Source: SZUA-547 sp963669265 (GTDB lineage: Bacteria > Pseudomonadota > Alphaproteobacteria > Rhodobacterales > Rhodobacteraceae). Taken from it: 64,000 nucleotides of DNA. The notes beneath the pieces were generated by a model. That model had not been told where the DNA came from. It worked only from the letters and a program-made list of their open reading frames with translations, and made no database searches. The DNA lies in NCBI GenBank assembly GCA_963669265.1, contig OY769916.1, positions 3,038,001 through 3,102,000 on the forward strand, read 5' to 3'. The translations under genes were made by a program, and so were the position numbers. How positions within the stretch are numbered: position 1 is the first letter of the stretch; each line of letters begins with the position of its first letter. Shown here in pieces: positions 48,096 through 56,281 of the stretch.

Positions 48096-49511
48096 TCACG
48101 CGGCCTCGGTTTGGGTTTGGAAGAACTCGCCGAACAGCACCGCTTCAGAAGGGCGGTCCTCCGGTATGGGCCGGCTGACCCAAGTGTAGTTCATGAAATG
48201 CTTCAGCGAGACGTTTTCATTGGTGATGTTGCCGCCCCAAATCCCGCACCCCAGGCTGGAAGTCATCGGCATCCCGTTGGTGAACGATCCGGCGTTGGCC
48301 TTCGATTGCGCCTGTCGCACCATCATCCGGCTAACCGGGGCGACGCGGGCCAACGCGTCGATATTCTCGTCGCTGTGAGAATAGATGCCGCAGGAATGGC
48401 CTTTGCCGCCGACCTCATAGATCTGGCGCACGATCTCCAACGCGTCGTCGAAGGTCTCGAATTCGTAGAGAGCCATCAGCGTCGTCAATTTCTCTTTCGA
48501 GAACTTGTGCTCCGGCCCGATCTGGCCCTGATTGGCCACCATCAGGAACTTGCGGTCCTCGGGGATCGAGAACCCCGCGACCTCCGCCGTCTGTTGCGGT
48601 CGGCAGGCGATGGTGGAGAAGGTGCGGTTGCCCTTCTCGTCCCACATCGCCTTTTCCAACGACGCCTTTTCCTCGTCGTTGCAGAGATAGCCGCCTTCGC
48701 TGATCAGCGCGTTGATCATTCGGTGATAGACCGAGTGCTGGATGATGATGTTGCCATCCGCCGAACAGCCGGAGCCGAAGTCCGACGTTTTGGAGATGCG
48801 GGTGTTCTGCGCCGCGATCGCGATATCCGCCGTCTCGTCGATCACGATTGAGGAATTCCCCGCGCCGACGCCATAGGCGGGCCGGCCAGAGGAGTAGGCC
48901 GCCTTGACCATCGGTTTGCCGCCGGTCGCCAGCGTCAGATCGCAGGTCTCCATCAGATGTTGGGTGACCGGGATGGAGGGTTTCTCGATCACCTGAAACA
49001 GATCCTCAGGCGCGCCCACCGCGCGGCAGCCCGCGCGCATCGCCGCGACCGTCGCGGCGGTGGTCCCGGCTGTGCGGGGATGGGGCGAGAAGATCACCGC
49101 GTCGCGCGCCTTGGCGGCGTAGATGCCGGTGACGGGCGGGGTCAGCGCCGGGTTCGTCATCGGAACCAGCGACGCGATGACGCCAGCCGGTTTGGCGTAT
49201 TTGACCAGGCCCTTCGCCGGATCTTCCTCAACGACGCCGGTGCTTTTTTGGCGCAACGCGTCGCGCAGGACGCCGTGGATCTTGAAGCGCTTGGCGGGGC
49301 GTCCGTCGCGGTCGCCGATGCCGCTTTCATCGACGCCCATCTGGGCGAGACGCGTGAACGTCGTTTCGTTGCCCGCGTACCAGCCGATGGCCTGCGCCAG
49401 CCGGTCCAGCTGGTTCTGCGAGTAATCTTCGACCTCCGCCATGGCGGCGTGGGCGCGGGTCAGCAATTCGGCGACCAGCGCCTTGTCGGTATCAGTGAGC
49501 TCTTTCGGCAT
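48096..49511 (-). CDS. CoA-acylating aldehyde dehydrogenase (SauS/EutE-like)
   Basis: A 471-residue aldehyde dehydrogenase of the CoA-acylating branch. The catalytic Cys249 is in KTSDFGSGCSADGN, like the Cys region of AdhE and SauS. The N-terminal nucleotide-binding part has GVIASLVPMTNPALTP. Such enzymes oxidise an aldehyde to its acyl-CoA with NAD(P). Known examples act on acetaldehyde, propionaldehyde or sulfoacetaldehyde. ATG 49511 overlaps the end of the TIM-barrel gene by 20 bases and has AAGGA upstream. The neighbouring ThDP enzyme probably supplies the aldehyde. A sulfonate substrate is possible, but the ThDP enzyme is not Xsc. Confidence 0.85.
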   Translation of the reverse strand: MPKELTDTDKALVAELLTRAHAAMAEVEDYSQNQLDRLAQAIGWYAGNETTFTRLAQMGVDESGIGDRDGRPAKRFKIHGVLRDALRQKSTGVVEEDPAKGLVKYAKPAGVIASLVPMTNPALTPPVTGIYAAKARDAVIFSPHPRTAGTTAATVAAMRAGCRAVGAPEDLFQVIEKPSIPVTQHLMETCDLTLATGGKPMVKAAYSSGRPAYGVGAGNSSIVIDETADIAIAAQNTRISKTSDFGSGCSADGNIIIQHSVYHRMINALISEGGYLCNDEEKASLEKAMWDEKGNRTFSTIACRPQQTAEVAGFSIPEDRKFLMVANQGQIGPEHKFSKEKLTTLMALYEFETFDDALEIVRQIYEVGGKGHSCGIYSHSDENIDALARVAPVSRMMVRQAQSKANAGSFTNGMPMTSSLGCGIWGGNITNENVSLKHFMNYTWVSRPIPEDRPSEAVLFGEFFQTQTEAA

Positions 49512-50415
49512 GTCGGTCCTTGAAGGGTTGTGCTGTAGGCGGAGGGGCGTCGGCTCCCTCGCGTCGTTTCGAACGGGCGGAACCGAAGGTCCGCTTTGCG
49601 TGAGAGAGGCAGCGGCGGGCATGCTCTTCGAGGCCCAGCTCCGCCACCCGACTTTGATTTGGAAGCTCCACCGAATAGTCGACCATCGGCATGCGCTCGA
49701 TGATCCCGGCGAAATCGATGCATCCCTCACCCGGATAAAGACGGGCGTCGCGCGCCAGTTGGATCATACCGCGGCTGGTGTCGGCGATGCCCGGCAGGCA
49801 GTCCGAGACATGCAGAAAGTGCAGAAGCTCGCTGGGGGTGTGCAGAAGCTCGCCGATATCGACGCGGGAGAGATGCAGATACAGCGTGTCGACCAGAATC
49901 CCGCCATTGGGCCGATCGGCGGCGCGCACGATGTCCAGCGCTTCGTCCAGTGTTCGAAGGCGAGAGAAGGAGGGAAACTCCAGATCGACGGTCAGCCCAT
50001 AGGGCGCGGCCAGATCGCAGGTCTCCGCATAGCAATCGACCAGGAAATTGCGATCGTCCCGCGACTTGGTCCAGGCGCTCATGATCAGCCGTTTGGCGTT
50101 CAATTCGCCGCCCAGCGCTAGGGCAGGCTCAAAAGCGCGCGGCACGCAATCTTCGGTGATCCGCGCGATTTCAATCTCGTTCACCTGCAGCCCGGTCACA
50201 TCCAGCGCTGTTTTCGTCGCGCGCACCATGTCCCGGTCTTGGGGAAAACAGGCGAATTCTCCGGCGACATTCATCGGAATGAAGCGCGGACTCACCGCGT
50301 CATAGCCCGCGCGCGCGGCGATATAGACCAGCTCCGGCGCAGAGCAGCCGATCAGGGTCAAATGAGCCAGGGAGTAGCGCGGCGCATCCGCGCTCTTCTC
50401 TTCGCGCTTGGGCAT
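49492..50415 (-). CDS. TIM-barrel sugar phosphate isomerase/epimerase family protein
   Basis: A 307-residue protein of the xylose-isomerase-like TIM-barrel (AP endonuclease 2) superfamily. Strand motifs with possible metal ligands are LTVDLEFPSF (Glu), GGILVDTLYLHLSR (Asp), LLHFLHVSDC (His, Asp) and MVDYSVELPNQ (Glu). Relatives isomerise, epimerise, dehydrate (IolE) or decarboxylate sugar-like compounds. It is the first gene of a three-gene unit and has the shared 17-bp palindrome 53 bases upstream of its ATG, so it is probably induced with the other cluster genes. The exact reaction is unknown. Confidence 0.82.
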   Translation of the reverse strand: MPKREEKSADAPRYSLAHLTLIGCSAPELVYIAARAGYDAVSPRFIPMNVAGEFACFPQDRDMVRATKTALDVTGLQVNEIEIARITEDCVPRAFEPALALGGELNAKRLIMSAWTKSRDDRNFLVDCYAETCDLAAPYGLTVDLEFPSFSRLRTLDEALDIVRAADRPNGGILVDTLYLHLSRVDIGELLHTPSELLHFLHVSDCLPGIADTSRGMIQLARDARLYPGEGCIDFAGIIERMPMVDYSVELPNQSRVAELGLEEHARRCLSHAKRTFGSARSKRREGADAPPPTAQPFKDRHAERAH

Positions 50416-50468
50416 GGTGATCGATTCCAGGTGCTTTACGACTCACGTCGTAAAATCTGATATAAACT

Positions 50469-50485
50469 AAAATATATGATATTAT
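50469..50485. promoter_or_regulatory. predicted GntR-family operator, site 1
   Basis: AAAATATATGATATTAT, arms AAAATAT and ATATTAT around ATG. The core AATATATGATATT is repeated at two other promoters of this cluster. It lies 53 bases before the TIM-barrel gene. Confidence 0.65.
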
Positions 50486-50526
50486 CTGTTTTACCAACTA
50501 ATTTTTTAGCTGACTAACTCCGCCGG

Positions 50527-51717
50527 CTAGCATTCAACCCAGGCGCCGCCAAAAACGTTGGAGCTGACAGCCGCTTCGATGAACCGCACACCCTCTGCGC
50601 CCGCCTCCACCGTCGGAAAGGCCAGCCAGTCGGACGGCGCGTCGATCCCATCCCTGCGCGCGGCGACCGCCATGGCGAATTCAGTGTAAAGATTGCCCCA
50701 GGCTTCGATGATCCCCTCGGGAAACCCGCGCGCCGTGCGCACCAGCCGCTCCACGCCGGGAGAGATCCCGTGGCCGTGCCCGCGGCTGAGCACGCGATCG
50801 GGCTCGCCAAACCGGGTCAGCTTCAGTCGCTCGGAGTCCTCAAGATCCCATTCCAGGCCGCCTTCGCCGCCGAACACCCGCAGCCGCAACCCGCCGCGAT
50901 TCCCGGGCGCAAGACGCGTCGCCATCAGCGTGCCCGGCACGTCGCCCTGATAGCGGGTCGCCATGAACGCGGTGTCCTCCAGCGGCTTCGGCGCGCCGCA
51001 GACGTGAAACTCGGCGCGCAGATGCGTCATCGGCAGCCCGGAAACGAAGGACGCCAGTTGCGCCGCATGAGTGCCGATATCGCCGACACAGCTTGTGGCC
51101 CCGGATTTCTCGGGATCCAGCCGCCATTTCACGTGGTCGGCCTCGGCCACGTCTTCTGGGATCATCCAGTCCTGCATGAACTCCACGTGGATCTGGTTGA
51201 TCCGGCCCAGCGCGCCGCTTTTCACGATCTCCCGCGCCTGCCGGGTCATCGCGAAACAAGACATGGTGTAGCAGACGCCGAAGACCCGGCCGGTCCCTCG
51301 CGTCAGGCGGACCAATTCCTGCGCCTCGGCGACCTCGTTGGTCAGCGGCTTGTCGCAGAGCACGTCGATCCCGGCCTCCAGAAAGGCGCGGGCGGCCTCG
51401 AAATGCACGTGGTTCGGCGTGGTGATCATCACCGCGTCTACGCCATCGGCGCGCGCCGCCTCCGCCGTGGCCATCTCCTTAAACGAGGCGTAGCAGCGGT
51501 CCGCAGGCAGGAACCACTCCGCGCCCCGCGCTTTCGCGGCGTCTGGGTTCGAGGACAGCGCGCCTGCGACGACCTCCCACCGGTCGCTCAATCTCGCCGC
51601 CATGGCCTGTGTCGCGGAAATTCGTCCGCCGCCGACAACCCCCAGACGAAGACGCCGCGACAGACGTGGAAACGGCCCTTCGAAGGAGAAGTCGGCGGGA
51701 AGCAATCGCTCGGTCAT
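50527..51717 (-). CDS. Gfo/Idh/MocA family dehydrogenase (1 of 3)
   Basis: A 396-residue NAD(P)-dependent oxidoreductase. LRLGVVGGGRISATQAM is the Rossmann start; the family Lys is in VLCDKPLTNEV (DKP rather than the common EKP), and GDIGTHAAQLASF carries the catalytic Asp/His pair. These enzymes oxidise hydroxyl groups of sugars, inositols and sugar acids. ATG 51717 is used; the TTG at 51738 would extend it by seven codons. It is the last gene in a tightly packed series from the TRAP transporter onward. Substrate unknown. Confidence 0.88.
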   Translation of the reverse strand: MTERLLPADFSFEGPFPRLSRRLRLGVVGGGRISATQAMAARLSDRWEVVAGALSSNPDAAKARGAEWFLPADRCYASFKEMATAEAARADGVDAVMITTPNHVHFEAARAFLEAGIDVLCDKPLTNEVAEAQELVRLTRGTGRVFGVCYTMSCFAMTRQAREIVKSGALGRINQIHVEFMQDWMIPEDVAEADHVKWRLDPEKSGATSCVGDIGTHAAQLASFVSGLPMTHLRAEFHVCGAPKPLEDTAFMATRYQGDVPGTLMATRLAPGNRGGLRLRVFGGEGGLEWDLEDSERLKLTRFGEPDRVLSRGHGHGISPGVERLVRTARGFPEGIIEAWGNLYTEFAMAVAARRDGIDAPSDWLAFPTVEAGAEGVRFIEAAVSSNVFGGAWVEC

Positions 51718-51734
51718 GTCATTTTCCCACCGCC

Positions 51735-52391
51735 TCAAGCCGCTTTGACGGCGTCGTCGGGCAGGATCTCCACCGCCATGAAGATGCTTGGCGTGATGGT
51801 CTCGTACTGATGCCAGGGATAGTCGCCCGCCGCGTCATACATCGGCCGGTGGGTCGCGCCGGGCGCCATGGGTTCCTCCAGATAGAGTGTGGAGAGATCC
51901 TTTTCGCGGAACTGCTGCATCTTGCCGAAGCCGATGATCTGGGTATGCACCTCGCGAAAGCCGGGGATCGGACAGAACGGGTGATCCCGATGCAGGCCGA
52001 CATTCAGCGGGACCGAGCCGGAGTGATACATGCTGAGCCGGATGTTCCCGACGCCGACCTTGGGCGACAGGTAATGGCTGACGCCTTTCAACCGATCTTC
52101 CTTTCGAACGTCATAGGCGAGCGGCCAACGCCGCTTTACCGCCGCGAACAACGCCTCCTGATCCGCGTGCTCGGCGAAACGCTCGATCAGCACGGCGCGC
52201 GCCACATCGCGGATCGGCGTCTGCGCGACGATGACCGATTGCAGCGGCGCCAGCGCCTGTTTCCGTATATTCAGCGGCTGATCGGAGAGATTCAGGACGA
52301 TTGCGCGGTCGCCAATCTCGTGTTCCGCCGCGTCTTGCACGACCTTTACCGTGAAGAACGGTTCGGCGAAGTCCAGCGTCTCGATGCTCAT
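51735..52391 (-). CDS. unknown protein, possibly cupin-like
   Basis: A 218-residue soluble protein that I do not recognise. The C-terminal half is rich in His: NVGLHRDHPFCPIPGFREVH, then PGATHRPMYD and YPWHQYETI, so metal binding is possible, in the manner of cupins. The ATG overlaps the upstream dehydrogenase stop (ATGA), so it is translated with it. Its place between two Gfo/Idh dehydrogenases suggests a catalytic step of the same pathway, perhaps an isomerase or lactonase-like activity. That is inference from context only. Confidence 0.55.
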   Translation of the reverse strand: MSIETLDFAEPFFTVKVVQDAAEHEIGDRAIVLNLSDQPLNIRKQALAPLQSVIVAQTPIRDVARAVLIERFAEHADQEALFAAVKRRWPLAYDVRKEDRLKGVSHYLSPKVGVGNIRLSMYHSGSVPLNVGLHRDHPFCPIPGFREVHTQIIGFGKMQQFREKDLSTLYLEEPMAPGATHRPMYDAAGDYPWHQYETITPSIFMAVEILPDDAVKAA

Positions 52392-53590
52392 GCGCTCAAC
52401 CTCTCTCTGGCGGCTTCGCTCAGCGGAAAGTCTTGCGGCAATGGCGTAGGGACGTCGCAGCGGCTTTGAATGGCGCGGAATTTTCCGTCCCGCGCGGATT
52501 GCTCAATGCCGATCATCGCCTCAAGCACATGCTGGGCCAGTTGGCCGCTCGCGCGCGCCGGCCGTCCATCGCGAACGGCGTAGGCGAGATCAATCAGCCC
52601 CAGCCCGCGGACATCCTCATTCTGGCCATGGAGGTTTTCCGCAACCCGCCAATCTTCCAATCCCTTGACGCGGGGTTGGTAGGTCCAGCGGGAGGTCTCT
52701 CGCGTCCGATACCAGACCTCGCCCCGAAAGAGGTTGGCGCCATGCACCGGGTCCGGATCGGTAATGCAGATCGTCCCGTCTTCGCCATAGATCTCAAAGC
52801 GGGGAGTCTCCGAATCCCAAACATCGAAACTCATCATCATCTGGCCGATCACGCCGGACTCGAACTCCAGCAGGCTCAGCGAATGGGTGTCGATCTCCAC
52901 ATCCACCCATTCGCCGGTGCGAGGTCCGATCTCGATCTGACGTCGATCGAATGTGCGGCGCGACAGGCCAGAGACCCGCGCGATCGGCCCCAGCAGAAAC
53001 ACCATCGCGGTCAGGTAATAGGGTCCAAGGTCAAACAGCGGCCCGCCGCCGGTCTTGTAATAGAAATCCGGATTTGGATTATGCCGCTCAACGCCATGGG
53101 TGCCGACAAAAGCGGCGACGCCAGTCGGCCTGCCGATCACGCCTTCGTCCATCAGGCGTCGCACGGTTTGCCAGCGACCGCCCAGAAACGTATCTGGCGC
53201 GTTGCCAACCGCTAGACCCTTCGCCTGCGCCAGCGCGAGCACCTTCTCACCATCCTCGGTCGTCGTCGCGAAGGGCTTCTCCGAATAGACATGCTTGCCC
53301 GCCTCCAGCGCCTTGAGGCTGATTTCGGCATGAGCGGCGGGGATCGTCAGGTTCAGCACCGCGTCGATCTCAGGATCAGCGAAGATATCGTCCGGCAGGC
53401 ACGCTTTGGGGATCCCATGCTGGGCCGCTTTCGCGCGGGATTCCTCAATATCGAGACTGGCGCAGGCGACGATGTCGACTTCGCGGAAATTGGCGCAGGT
53501 CTTCAGATATATGTCGCTGATGCGGCCACACCCGACCAGGCCGACCCGAAACGGTTGCGCCCGCTTATCCATCGGCTTCACTCGGCTCAT
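52388..53590 (-). CDS. Gfo/Idh/MocA family dehydrogenase (2 of 3)
   Basis: A 400-residue dehydrogenase: FRVGLVGCGRISDIYLKTC (Rossmann), HVYSEKPFATTTEDG (catalytic Lys) and GPLFDLGPYYLTAMVF in the substrate domain. It oxidises or epimerises a polyol or sugar-like compound with NAD(P). An ATG at 53572 is an alternative start. It overlaps the citrate-synthase-like gene before it and the unknown gene after it (ATGA), so all are on one message. Among the three dehydrogenases it is the most YTH-type (oxidoreductases related to inositol and sugar dehydrogenases). Confidence 0.88.
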   Translation of the reverse strand: MSRVKPMDKRAQPFRVGLVGCGRISDIYLKTCANFREVDIVACASLDIEESRAKAAQHGIPKACLPDDIFADPEIDAVLNLTIPAAHAEISLKALEAGKHVYSEKPFATTTEDGEKVLALAQAKGLAVGNAPDTFLGGRWQTVRRLMDEGVIGRPTGVAAFVGTHGVERHNPNPDFYYKTGGGPLFDLGPYYLTAMVFLLGPIARVSGLSRRTFDRRQIEIGPRTGEWVDVEIDTHSLSLLEFESGVIGQMMMSFDVWDSETPRFEIYGEDGTICITDPDPVHGANLFRGEVWYRTRETSRWTYQPRVKGLEDWRVAENLHGQNEDVRGLGLIDLAYAVRDGRPARASGQLAQHVLEAMIGIEQSARDGKFRAIQSRCDVPTPLPQDFPLSEAARERLSA

Positions 53591-54395
53591 AGAGGGGAAG
53601 GAACTGCGGCGGCATCGGCCCTTTGTTGCGGCCGCCCTGCTCCATCTGCTCCCAGGCGTGGGCGAGTACGCCGACTGAGCGGGAGAGACAAAAGAGGCCG
53701 CGAGAAAGCGGCGCGGGAAAGCCCAACTCGCAGAAGATCACCGCCGTCGCGCCATCGATATTCATCGCGATCGGCCGACCGCCCCGCTGACGGCCAAGCT
53801 CGGCCTGCACCGCCTCGCCGATCCCGGCATAGCGCCCGTCGACCACGCCCTCAGCGGCGGCCTCCCGCACCAGCGCCATCAGACGCGGCGCGCGCGGATC
53901 GACGGGCTTGTGGAACCGATGACCGAAGCCGCTTACGATCTTGCCATTGTCCGCGCGCCAGTGATCAAGACCGTCGCGCACCGCCGCCTCCAGCGCCACG
54001 CCGTCGTCCATGCGCCGGGCGATGTCATAGTAAAGCTCGGCGCATTGCTCGCCGGCTCCGCCATGCACGTCGCCGAGCATGTTGACCGCCGACGCCATCG
54101 CGTTGTTCAGTCCGACCCCGCAGGTGATCGTCATCCGCGCCACCGCGATCGAGGGCGCCTGCGGACCATGATCGACGCCCGCGACCAACGCGCATTCGAA
54201 CAGGCTCGCCTGCGCCTCTGACGGCAGATCGCCGCGCGTCATCAGCCAGATCATCTGCGGAAAGGAGACATTCCCGATCAGCTCTTCGATCGGGCGTCCG
54301 CGAAAGGCGATGCGTCCGGGCTCCATGTCGATGATGGAGGTGCGCCACCAGCAGCGGACGGCGTCTGCGTCAGACATCTCGGAGGTTTCAGGCAT
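53565..54395 (-). CDS. short citrate-synthase-superfamily protein (citryl-CoA lyase-like)
   Basis: A 276-residue protein that covers only the catalytic large and small domain core of citrate synthase. The three catalytic residues are conserved: His111 in DVHGGAGEQ, His159 in GFGHRFHKPVDPR and Asp214 in MNIDGATAV. This short form corresponds to citryl-CoA lyases, which split citryl-CoA to acetyl-CoA and oxaloacetate; relatives may act on other 3-hydroxyacyl-CoA compounds. ATG 54395 overlaps the upstream gene by eight bases. Here it could cleave a CoA-linked intermediate of the pathway. The frame stays open further upstream but only as the shadow of that gene. Confidence 0.8.
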   Translation of the reverse strand: MPETSEMSDADAVRCWWRTSIIDMEPGRIAFRGRPIEELIGNVSFPQMIWLMTRGDLPSEAQASLFECALVAGVDHGPQAPSIAVARMTITCGVGLNNAMASAVNMLGDVHGGAGEQCAELYYDIARRMDDGVALEAAVRDGLDHWRADNGKIVSGFGHRFHKPVDPRAPRLMALVREAAAEGVVDGRYAGIGEAVQAELGRQRGGRPIAMNIDGATAVIFCELGFPAPLSRGLFCLSRSVGVLAHAWEQMEQGGRNKGPMPPQFLPLYEPSEADG

Positions 54396-56226
54396 GCGCG
54401 CGCGCCTCATTTTTTTGCTGATGGATCGCCTGCGCCTCCAGACGAGTCGGCGCGTTCCGGGCGCCGTACCCCGCGTAGCCGCCCCGGCGTTCGACAATCT
54501 CAAAGAAAAAGCCGCCAAAGATCGGATCGCTGTAGATCTGGAAATACTCGCCGCCGCCGCGCCGGTCGTAGAGGATATCTCCCGCCTGCAGGCGCTCCGC
54601 CAGCGCCTCGTCGAGCCCAAACTCCCGACGCAACGCGGCGTAGTAATCGGGTGAAATGGCGAGGCGCGGGAAGCCGGATTCAGCCAGCAAGTCGGAGGTC
54701 TCGAAGATGTCGTCGGTTTGCAACGCGATGTGCTGAACGCCCGCGCCATGCTGATCGGCGAGGAACGCGCCCGCGAGAGTGCGCCTGCTTTCGGCGCCGT
54801 TCAGGTTCAAGCGAACCTCGCCCTCCGGGCTCTCAATCGCCTGACTGCGCACAACGCCCGCCGGGTCAGCGACATCGACGATCGGCGATTTCTCCATCTC
54901 GAAGGTCGAGATGTAATAGAGCAGCCAACTCTGCATCTCCTCGTATTTCATCGTCTGCGCAACGTGATCGATACGGCGAAGGCCCGCGGGCTGGATCGCC
55001 TTGGCCGCCGTCACCGGATTGAACTCGATGTCCCAGACCCGGTGGAGATTCGACTTCTCGTCGATGAAATGCACCACGTTGCCGCCGACCCCACGGATCG
55101 CCGGGATGTCCAACTCGCCCACGCCGACCGGTTGCGAGAATCTCGGCGCGCCCAACGCCGCTGCGCGCGCGATCGTGGCGCCAGCGTCGGAGACGCGCAG
55201 CCCCATGTCGCAAACGGTCGATCCGTGCTGCAGATAAGCGGCGCGGGCGAATCCCCGCCGCTCGGTGTTGACGACGATGTTTATTGCGCCCTGCCGCCAC
55301 AGCTCGACGGATTTGGAGACATGCCGGCGCTCCATTCGAAAGCAGAGCGAGGATAGGAGATCGGTCAGCGCCCCGGCGTCGTCGCCCTGAACCGCAAACT
55401 CGATAAACTCGAACCCGGTGGGATAGACCCGCTCCGTCAGCTTCGGGATGTCAAAGACGGCGTCCGGTTCGCGCCGCCGCACCCGGTTGAGCAGGTTCAC
55501 CATCGCGCGATAGCCGTCATTGACGACGACCTCAGCGCTCGTCTGCGACTGGGCGCTGTGTGGCCCGTCCAGGACCCAGGCGCCGGAATATCCGCCGCGC
55601 GCAAGAATACGGACGAAACCGGCGAGGTTCAGATCGCCTTGCCCCGGCAACATGCGAGATGATTTCGAGTAATGGTTTGCTGCGATATCGGTCTTCGGCG
55701 CGTCGGCGATCTGTACATGGAACACGCGATCGATCGGCAGGTCGCCGATGCTCGCGGGGCGCGCGCCCTCCGCAAGCGCGTGCAGACTGTTGAGGAAAAG
55801 ACCAAAATTGGGGTGATCGATCGCGCGGATCAGGTCAAGCGCGCTTGCCGCATAGCTCTCGCCCGGCGCGTCGGGCGGAACCATTGCAGCGAGCCGAACA
55901 TCCCGGCTGGCCGCCTTCTCGACCCATGTCGTCCACCCAGACACGTCCGCAGGTGTTTGGGCGTCCGCGGACAGCAGCAGGTCGACCCCGAGATCGGCGC
56001 CGAGGTCCAGCACGCGCTCGAACTCGAACGCTGTCTCATCGGATCGCAGAGCGACGATTTTGAGGCCCAGGTCGGCGATCATGGCCGCGCAGTCTTTGGC
56101 GCTCCCCGCGAAACTCGCGACGTCCCGCGCGCTCAATTCAACGCCATGGAAGCCCGCCGCCGAAATCGCCGAAAGCCTGGCGGAAAGATCGCCGGGGATC
56201 GAAGTGGTCGCGATGGAAAGCGTCAT
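54388..56226 (-). CDS. QuiC-like protein: TIM-barrel plus HPPD-like dioxygenase domain
   Basis: A 612-residue two-domain protein. Residues 1-260 are a TIM barrel of the 3-dehydroshikimate dehydratase (QuiC1) type, and 265-590 a vicinal-oxygen-chelate domain like 4-hydroxyphenylpyruvate dioxygenase. The second domain keeps the 2-His-1-Glu metal site (His421 in IDHVAQTM, His499 in VQHIALQT, Glu576 in FFFEIVER). In the barrel, metal ligands recalled from QuiC1 look changed: the Glu of YEALAWG is absent, LDSFH reads LNSLH (Asn146), and the last Glu is Asp220; Gln172 remains. So dehydratase activity is doubtful. It may have a new role in this pathway. Confidence 0.82.
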   Translation of the reverse strand: MTLSIATTSIPGDLSARLSAISAAGFHGVELSARDVASFAGSAKDCAAMIADLGLKIVALRSDETAFEFERVLDLGADLGVDLLLSADAQTPADVSGWTTWVEKAASRDVRLAAMVPPDAPGESYAASALDLIRAIDHPNFGLFLNSLHALAEGARPASIGDLPIDRVFHVQIADAPKTDIAANHYSKSSRMLPGQGDLNLAGFVRILARGGYSGAWVLDGPHSAQSQTSAEVVVNDGYRAMVNLLNRVRRREPDAVFDIPKLTERVYPTGFEFIEFAVQGDDAGALTDLLSSLCFRMERRHVSKSVELWRQGAINIVVNTERRGFARAAYLQHGSTVCDMGLRVSDAGATIARAAALGAPRFSQPVGVGELDIPAIRGVGGNVVHFIDEKSNLHRVWDIEFNPVTAAKAIQPAGLRRIDHVAQTMKYEEMQSWLLYYISTFEMEKSPIVDVADPAGVVRSQAIESPEGEVRLNLNGAESRRTLAGAFLADQHGAGVQHIALQTDDIFETSDLLAESGFPRLAISPDYYAALRREFGLDEALAERLQAGDILYDRRGGGEYFQIYSDPIFGGFFFEIVERRGGYAGYGARNAPTRLEAQAIHQQKNEARAHA

Positions 56227-56281
56227 TTCGTCGATCCAGGACCCGCGCTGGAGACGTCGCCTCTGGCGCGGGTGTTAATTA

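Noticed and set aside
46307..49511. Reading the ThDP enzyme and acylating dehydrogenase as the sulfoacetaldehyde pair Xsc/SauS
   Set aside because: The dehydrogenase fits SauS-like proteins, but the ThDP enzyme does not resemble Xsc, and no sulfonate transporter, phosphotransacetylase or sulfite exporter is present.
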